A stretch of DNA of 64,000 bases. It comes from Oscheius dolichura. Its lineage: Eukaryota > Nematoda > Chromadorea > Rhabditida > Rhabditidae. The position numbers and the translations under genes are program-made. The notes beneath the pieces are model-generated. The model did no database searches, was not told the DNA's origin, and worked only from the letters and a program-made list of their open reading frames with translations. Of the stretch, positions 57,231-64,000 are shown in pieces. Every line of letters starts with the position of its first letter. The first letter of the stretch is position 1. The DNA lies in contig OW051495.1 in the NCBI GenBank assembly GCA_932521035.1, forward strand, positions 2,232,001-2,296,000, in the 5' to 3' direction.

Positions 57231-60200
57231 TCAATAGAAAGTGTTTCTAACCAAGGAGACCAGGAGTAAAAATGCAAAGAGCGCAGTCATCCACATCGGG
57301 AACGAGTCCTTGCCGTGGAAGGAATAGGTGGTGGGCTGAAAATGAGGTATAGAAAAGAATTCGACTGAACAACTGAAATGATGCGGCCAACTTTTATCAA
57401 ACCTCCGTGAAATTGCAAAATTCTATCAAAAAGCAAGGCAACTCACTTTATACGTCCTCTGATCAATGGATAATATGGACTTTCGGGCTCCTTCCCAGAT
57501 ATTTGGGCCTTGTAACCGGTAGATGGACGAGACGCGGGGACCGAATTCCACCTGAAATGGAGGGGAGATTATTGATGGATGATTGTTGGCAGACTATTAG
57601 AATGACAACTAGGAATACTTTGATAAGGGATCAACAAAACATTGTATTGCCCCTTTTCTGTATCCTCCCTGTGTAACACACCTTCATAGCGAGATAGGGA
57701 TCCTTCCAGAACATCTGGAAGAAGTCCGGCTTGGCTCCGATGATCTCGGCCAACTCGTCCATGTAGTCGATGAATTCTATCTGAAATTGTGTTCATTTTC
57801 AAAGTTTATTGAGAAGGAGTCCCTCTCCATCTAGTAAGCGAGGTCCGGAACATAGAAATAAGAATAAAAAGGGTACCTGGATGGTGTGCCTTCTACTGTG
57901 GACGTATCGTGTCCTGAGATCTTTCCTCTTCATCGCCACGTCATTCTGCATGTGTTTCCGGGAGGGAATCCGCCTCGAGCCGGCCAAGTTCTCGAAGAAG
58001 ACACGGGCCTGCATCTCGGAGACGGGGGCGATCGAACCGAAGGGCTGCAATTGGATACTTTATCGAAGCAGTGTCGGCCACACGAGGGAGACTATAACAA
58101 GTCGCCCGAAACCCTAGAAATTCCAAAAGTCTTGTTTCTTTTCGAATAACAGACATGGCAATACGATCATCGCCTCCCCTCCACCCAGATATAACACCTC
58201 CCCCAAAACATATATAAGAATCTTTTAAACGGTCCCACCTGTATCAATCCGATAATGGCGAGAGTATTGTGGTCGGCGGTCTCGAGGGGAAACATATTCA
58301 AGTAGAGGTCGACCTCGTTCTCCACCACCGGGAACAGTTTGCCCATTTCGCAGAGCTTGAACTCGAAATTGTAGCCGGTGGCCAGGATGACCTATAGCTA
58401 CAGTAACCCGAGTCGGTTGAATGACTCACGGCGTCGACGTTGTTGACGATGGTGCCGTCGACGAATTGGATGTCGGTCTCGTTGGAACGCTGGATGCTCG
58501 GCTTCATCTTGATACTGCCGCAGGCGATCCGCATCGGCAGGTCGTCGTTTATCGTCTGGTGGGCACTGAAACGGATTGAGTTACATTTCAGAAACGAACA
58601 CGGAGCGATAGGGAAGAGATTTTCGTGTAAATGAGGAGACAACAAAACAGAATGAATAGGACAGTTCTGTTGAATGCTAGTAACAAGATTATCATTGAAC
58701 TAGTTTCGGTTCTTTTGCTTCTATTTCAACTGTCAACCACAGCCTAAGAAATTCCAAAAGGGAGTACTACTTATTTCAGAATAAAGATGTTTTACTGCTC
58801 CCATAAGAGGACCCCCTTTCCAGTGTTTGTTATTAGAAGCGTAGCAAGGTCAAGGATCAAAACCCACTTCAGCACGTGGTGGCTGGGCTTGAGTCCGTAC
58901 TGGGCGTGGTCGAATCTCTTGTTGAGCATCGTCTCGATGGCCACGTTCAACATCGGTTCCGGCACGACTTTTCGAATGTTGTAGAGGAATTTCCGGTTCA
59001 GGGCCATGTCCAGGGGCTTGCCGTAGTCGAAGACCCGGTTGAAGACCCACGTGCCGCGTCGGGTTACCAGGTAGACCTACAAATCTACAGATTATTTGGC
59101 AATACTCGCAACCAGCAAATGGTTAGCCTTCTCTAGAGTATAAATCTACCTTGAAAGAAGAAAAAGAAAAGAGAAACGAACCTGTTTGGCGACGCGGCTC
59201 AGCTCGACGGCGACATCCCCTCCTGAGTTGCCGACTCCCACCACGATCACTGTCTTGTCCTCGTAACCTGGAAAATGTCGTTTTTAGAAGGGGGAACTGC
59301 CTAATCCCGCCGAGATTATCCAATGATTAGAAAAATTTTGGCTATAAAAAAAGAGGAATCAAAAGAGCCGGACGAGGTCTCCTGATACCGGGAGGGTTGA
59401 CCCTTATCGTCCGTCGATAGTTACTCATTCTATTTGCTGATATTCTCGCTTCACTCCAATTTTATATTTCCGCATGCATTTCTAGGATATTTCTATCAGT
59501 ACATATTGCTTCAAAAGCCGAACTTCTAAGAAGACAGTCGCGTTAGCTCTTACAATTTATAATCACCCGTTTCTCGTATTACAAGGCTTCTTGGCAAATA
59601 TTCTATAAAAGAGAGAAGAACAGAGGGAGGAGTCAAAAGAACACGAGCCTTCCCCTTATCGGCGTTTCCTCATTTTTGAGGGTGACAAATCAAAACAGTG
59701 GAAATTGCCGTTGATTAGTAAGAAGAAGCTCTAACCTCTTTGAGTGGGGGATAATGAAAGGGACAGATTGACTCTTCCCGGGCAGATATCAACAACCCCT
59801 CTAGCTTCCCCCACTCCACAAATAACCTCCCCGAAACAGTCAACATCCCCTCCCCTTCAAATCCAAACAGTACCCACCCCTGTGATCCTTGTAGTAGAGC
59901 GAGTGGGCGACCTTCCCCCGGAACTTTTCCTGTCCCTCCCAGGGCTCCGGCAGGTAGGGGACCGAGTGGTGTCCGGAGCACATCAGCACCCCGTCGAAGG
60001 TCTCCGTCTTCTCCTCCTCCTGCCTGAAACGGTCCTTTAACATCTGTCTACAGTATCCCTCACGGTGTCAAATAGGTCACCTTCCACTGTCCCGTCACCG
60101 GGTAGTCCTCGCTTCGGAAGACGTTTTTCACTTTGTGGTTGAACCGGATGTATTGCTTCAGGTTGTAGTGCTCGGCATAGCTGCTCAGATATCTGTAATC

Positions 60201-61670
60201 CCTTTATTACTGTAATACAATTGGAGAGTCCCTCTAGAAAGTGTCCCGAAACGAAAGAAATTCCGGGAATTGCGGCCCGACCACAGATCAGAGATAAGGG
60301 CCCGTCTCTCTAGCCTGTCCTGTTTGTCATTTTATCGACCAATCAGTTCTCCGCTCGGATTGACGTAGACCGAAAGGAAAACGACAGCCACAACACCGGC
60401 TCCTGATCTCTTATCGGCCAAATTTGTCAGGGAGAGAAGATTGCTCTGGTCGAATGAATCAGACAGTAGGGCACTAGGGAGCGATTGGAATTCGTTTCTT
60501 TGTTTCAGTGTGTATTGAAAATGCCTCGAGGAAGAGCAAGAGTAGTCCTTGGTACATTGATCCTTTTTCGTTCTTCTGATGTTTCATACTACGCTCACAA
60601 GAGTTCACCGCGCCAGTAGAATCGGTGATCTATGTTTTCCTGATGTATGACTTCAACACCGGCCGTTTTTGAAATCAGAAGTCTGAGACGCTGTTACGCA
60701 GCAAGGGGCGAGTCCTCCGCTTGTTTCAGTGGCCGTAGACAATCAGATGCGGCGATTGAAATATGCTTTAGTCAGAGAAGTTGCTATTGCTTTGGGACAA
60801 ATTGAAGAGCTCATATCTTCATGATTTTTATTGCAAAGCGTGTTCTTGTGCTGCTCAAATGGGAAAGATTTGTGATTACGACACGGTATGAGGGTCCTGG
60901 TCGATCTCTGATAAATTTGAACATTTTGTGATTTTGGATTGCCTCAAAAGGGAGTCGCTTTAGTGGGATGACAATTGGACGCTCGCCGTCTCCATTACTG
61001 AAACTATGCCGCTGAATGCTTCTTCCCTGCCTTTCCAAGGATACGGTAATATTCGAGCCACACCTCAAGAATGTTTTACTGGATGCTCGTCGGTCTCTTT
61101 CTAATTTTGCCACCCAATGACCACTCTCCCCGGGTAATATAAAAAACAAAACTCAAGAATTAGGGCTAATCAGTAGCAGCGCCCCTTCACCCTCCCCGAC
61201 GTCATAATCGGCTTCCCCGGGTGCAAAATATTCGAGATAAAGAGCCAAATCCCCGTTTCACCCTTTCCCTTATCTCTCCCCGAATTCCTTTGAAAATAAT
61301 GAAAATTGAAAACTGACCGGTACATCTGGGTGTTGTGCATGAAGTTGGGGGTGTCGGGGGCCGGGGGAAAGTCCGAGTAGGCGGTCATTTCCTTGGAGGT
61401 GTTGATTACCGTACTCTTCATCACGGACGAGGCTGAAACGGGCCATTTCAAGGGGCGACTGGCTAAATTCTGACTTTCTTCCTCGCTCGACCGGTACCGC
61501 CACAGCCCGCCGACGTATTCCGACGCCTCGAAGCACACCACGTCCAGCCCGTACAATCTGGCGTGTCTACAATTATATTTTATATTTCTATATATTAATA
61601 TAGTATACCTGATACAGGGAAGACCGCTGGCTCCCGCGCCGATCACGGCCACTCGTCTCTGACGAACCAT
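57231..61670 (-). CDS. fmo: Flavin-containing monooxygenase, right copy, 548 aa
   Basis: Twelve exons: 61670-61609, 61566-61318, 60192-60064, 60023-59878, 59267-59182, 59076-58868, 58565-58430, 58391-58239, 58044-57877, 57780-57682, 57551-57447, 57335-57231 (TGA). Exons 1-11 are the exact mirror image of the left copy and encode the same residues, including the FAD motif (9-17), the FMO signature (181-191), the NADPH motif (206-211) and LATGYN (342-347). The last exon differs: it starts PTTYSFHGKDSFPMWM, has the hydrophobic anchor TALFAFLLLVSLV, and ends with five extra residues (RNTFY). Over 87 aligned bases I count 18 differences from the left exon 12. The last intron is 111 bp, against 131 bp in the left copy. 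The two genes point toward each other and would make convergent transcripts with complementary mRNAs if the strands met. Confidence 0.95.
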
Positions 61671-64000
61671 TAGGGGTACACTGAAACATTTTCCTTTCTT
61701 TTGATTATCCAAGTGACACAAAATATTGAGAAGGAGTAGGCTAGAAGGACTTTGAATAGGCGACAAAACATATTAAAAGAGCGGGAACAAAGACCGTACT
61801 CGGCCCCAAATTAGAGAATGTTGTCGTCTTTTTGACCGGGCTGTTTAGATGGAGAAGATCGAGTTTTTCTCTTTATTTTGATAAATAAAACGGGGGGTAC
61901 ACGCGACAGCCACGATGACGGGGAAAGGACGATTGGCGGGCGAAATTTTAAGGGAAAGGGGGAATGTTTCGGGGCGGATACTTGAGGGTGGGAGTGATCC
62001 TAACTGTAGTCCCAGTATTTTCTAACTAGGAAGGGTGAGTTTCCCGTTTTGCTATTTGAAGGGTTAGTGTCAACCGGTGCAATGGATCAATGTGACCGGA
62101 TAAAGAAGAAAGAAAAGAAGCCCCGTAACCATTGGCATGGTTAATGATTCGTGGCGTATATCTGAAGCGGACTTTGTCCTAACTAGCTATTACGCTGTGT
62201 TTCATTTGGTAGTTCTATAAAACAGTTCATTCTATCAAATTGTCTGCAAATGTACCCGATTGCAGTGGATGATGACGCTGTCAATGACCTATTCAAGAAC
62301 GATACGCGAAAAGTTCAACGAGAACCGGAAACGGGGCAGATACTAAAATAGACACGCTTCACGTTGATATGATATAGCAATTCGAAGGGAAGCCATCAGT
62401 ATAACGTATACCGACTTTTCCTATAATTCTCTAGAGATAAAACGGCTACTAAAGTATTGTGCCACTAATTGCCCCATCTCTTATAACCTCTTCGGATCAT
62501 TTGCCAAATGTCTTTCCTCTAACAGGTACTGGCGGTTGGGAAAAGGACAAACAGGGATAGTGGGTTGAAGTAGGACGGGGAGGGGGAAGGGGGAGACGAC
62601 CCGGGACCTGGCGGGTTGACTCATATTATTCGGGCAACGCGATGTTCTCAATTCGTTAAATTCGACAGTTGCTGGATTCGGTTGAAGCAAAACAAAGAGA
62701 TAGGCTTCGAATAGGCGGGGGAGACAAAACATCTAATGTTTTTGGAGAGCTAGAAATTCGATTATCGTTGAAAAATGATCCCTATTATTTAAGGCGCTAG
62801 CGTGTCTGTTTGTGTGTTTGTGACTTGTCGAGCTTTCCTAGCGCAGCGCGAAGTGAGCGGGCGCGTAGTCGGAGAGGTCACGGGTTCGATCCCCGCCCCC
62901 GCTAAATGTTTTTGCTTTCTTTTATGCTTGGCTTCTAACATTTTCTAGTGGCATTTGTAATAGTTTCATCCAGACCATAGTTGGTACGAAGGCTGTCTGT
63001 CTCATGGCAGTCATTGTCCTTTCCCTGTCCCGCCCGATTCCCGCCAATCCATTCGAAAAGAAATGATATTTTTGGCGGTGCCCGGTCTTCAATACCCGTT
63101 CTCTCTTCTCTGTCTCGCTTCTTTCCCTTCCCTTCCCCCGACCGACTTTCGAAGATCACGACGACCGAGCGGTCGATGGGGAAACGGGGAAAAACGGACT
63201 CTTGCAAATGGAGTAATGCGACTGTTTACGGACAGAAAAAGGACAGGGAGACGTCAGACGGGCGAGGTCTCGCGGGTATGGGGAGACACTTTCAAAAGGA
63301 AACTAGAGAGAGAGTTTGGATGATATAAGATAAGTCCAAGTACCAATATCAGTAATTGTATCAGTAGTATTTCTGAAGAGAAAGCGAAACAATTCAACAA
63401 GTTTTTCGGGGAGAAAACAACAATTATTTTGAGGCTTTGTTTTCTCTCTCGACAAAAGAAAACAACGTCAGAAGAAGAAAACGTGGGGAAGAAGGGGGAG
63501 ACTGTAAACAGACAGAAATTGTCAGGAAAGGTCAGAAAAGGTCAGGAATAACAGAAAATGAAACGAAGTAGGTAGAGAAAGATGGGGGAGGAGAGAGGGA
63601 TACAGGCAGCAAATTATGGGTAGTGGTGAAGAAGGAAATATGAAAATTAGTAGTGGCAGTGAAGCAAAAAGTTGGAAGTGAGGTATAACAACGCATCTTC
63701 TCAAGAAGGAAGCGCCAAAAAGAGATGATCACGTATTGAGAGAGTTTGAATGGTTGCTGCTCTTCCAAGCGATATATGAGCAGTCAGTGAAACTTTTTCA
63801 GTGTGGGGCTGGAAGTATAAGGATATTTTATCGGAAACGGGGTGAACCACGATAAGAAATGGATGGACTTTTAAAAGAGACGATGCAACTAGAAAAGAAG
63901 AGATCTCGAATGTTCTGGACAGTTTATAGCGACCAGCTGATGCGACCATAGAAGCCCCAGTCTGTCTGTCAATCTGCCGCCCGCCCCCGAAAAAGGCTGT
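61671..64000. other. FMO upstream region within the right arm
   Basis: Mirror of 43788-46117. Same trans-splice-type acceptor (61687-61681 on the minus strand), same GC-rich islands and same tRNA-like sequence. No other gene seen. Confidence 0.5.
62830..62904 (+). repeat. tRNA-like sequence with A and B boxes, right-arm copy
   Basis: Exact mirror of 44884-44958. A box TAGCGCAGCGCG at 62839-62850 and B box GGTTCGATCC at 62883-62892. As in the left copy, the acceptor stem does not close, so it is not a functional tRNA. Confidence 0.6.

Larger units (their letters stand above)
57417..64000 (-). repeat. Right arm of giant palindrome (runs off the window)
   Basis: Reverse complement of 43788-50371 with no indel and no substitution that I found. 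At 64000 the sequence is still in perfect register with 43788, so the true arm is longer. Contains FMO exons 1-11, the tRNA-like sequence at 62830-62904 and about 2.3 kb of upstream DNA. Confidence 0.95.

Noticed and set aside
1-64000. CRISPR arrays, bacterial operons or other prokaryotic features
   Set aside because: No regularly spaced repeats of that kind; the spliced genes are plainly those of a nematode.

Overview
This is nuclear DNA from a Caenorhabditis-like nematode. The evidence is introns of only 39-50 bp with GTAAGT-type donors and TTTCAG-type acceptors, TTTCAG acceptors 3-10 nt before several start codons (probable spliced-leader trans-splicing), a Tc3-like transposon remnant, and the gene content: HCF-1, WDR82/SWD-2, a DUF229 protein, ShKT proteins, an F-box protein and flavin monooxygenases. 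I cannot name the species. All gene models are spliced by eye from splice signals, reading frame and family knowledge.

Layout. (1) 1-1237: two tandem minus-strand genes for tiny secreted cysteine-rich peptides; the first runs off the left edge. (2) 1.2-15.7 kb: gene-poor DNA with two related hairpin MITEs, a 410-bp foldback element, a broken Tc3-like transposon, and what looks like a long field of old degenerate tandem repeats. (3) 15.8-26.8 kb: the conserved core. A DUF229 membrane protein (+) lies tail-to-tail with SWD-2/WDR82 (-), which lies head-to-head with HCF-1 (+) across 291 bp. SWD-2 and HCF-1 both belong to SET1/COMPASS-type histone H3K4 methyltransferase complexes. (4) 26.8-43.8 kb: about 17 kb with no gene I can support, holding GC-rich islands, a MITE and a tRNA-related SINE-like element. 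(5) 43.8-64 kb: a giant palindrome. Two arms of at least 6,584 bp, with no difference that I found, face each other across a 7.05-kb spacer, and the right arm runs off the window. Each arm carries all but the last exon of a flavin-containing monooxygenase (FMO) gene; the two last exons lie in the spacer and differ clearly. The spacer also holds a small F-box gene, an intact four-domain ShKT gene, a partial ShKT copy and two near-identical direct repeats.

The most notable system is this palindrome. Introns, flanking DNA and eleven of twelve FMO exons are identical in the two copies, but identity stops abruptly in the last intron and the membrane-anchor exons have diverged. This fits recent gene conversion between old inverted paralogues. 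Very recent duplication plus exon replacement, or an assembly error, are alternatives.
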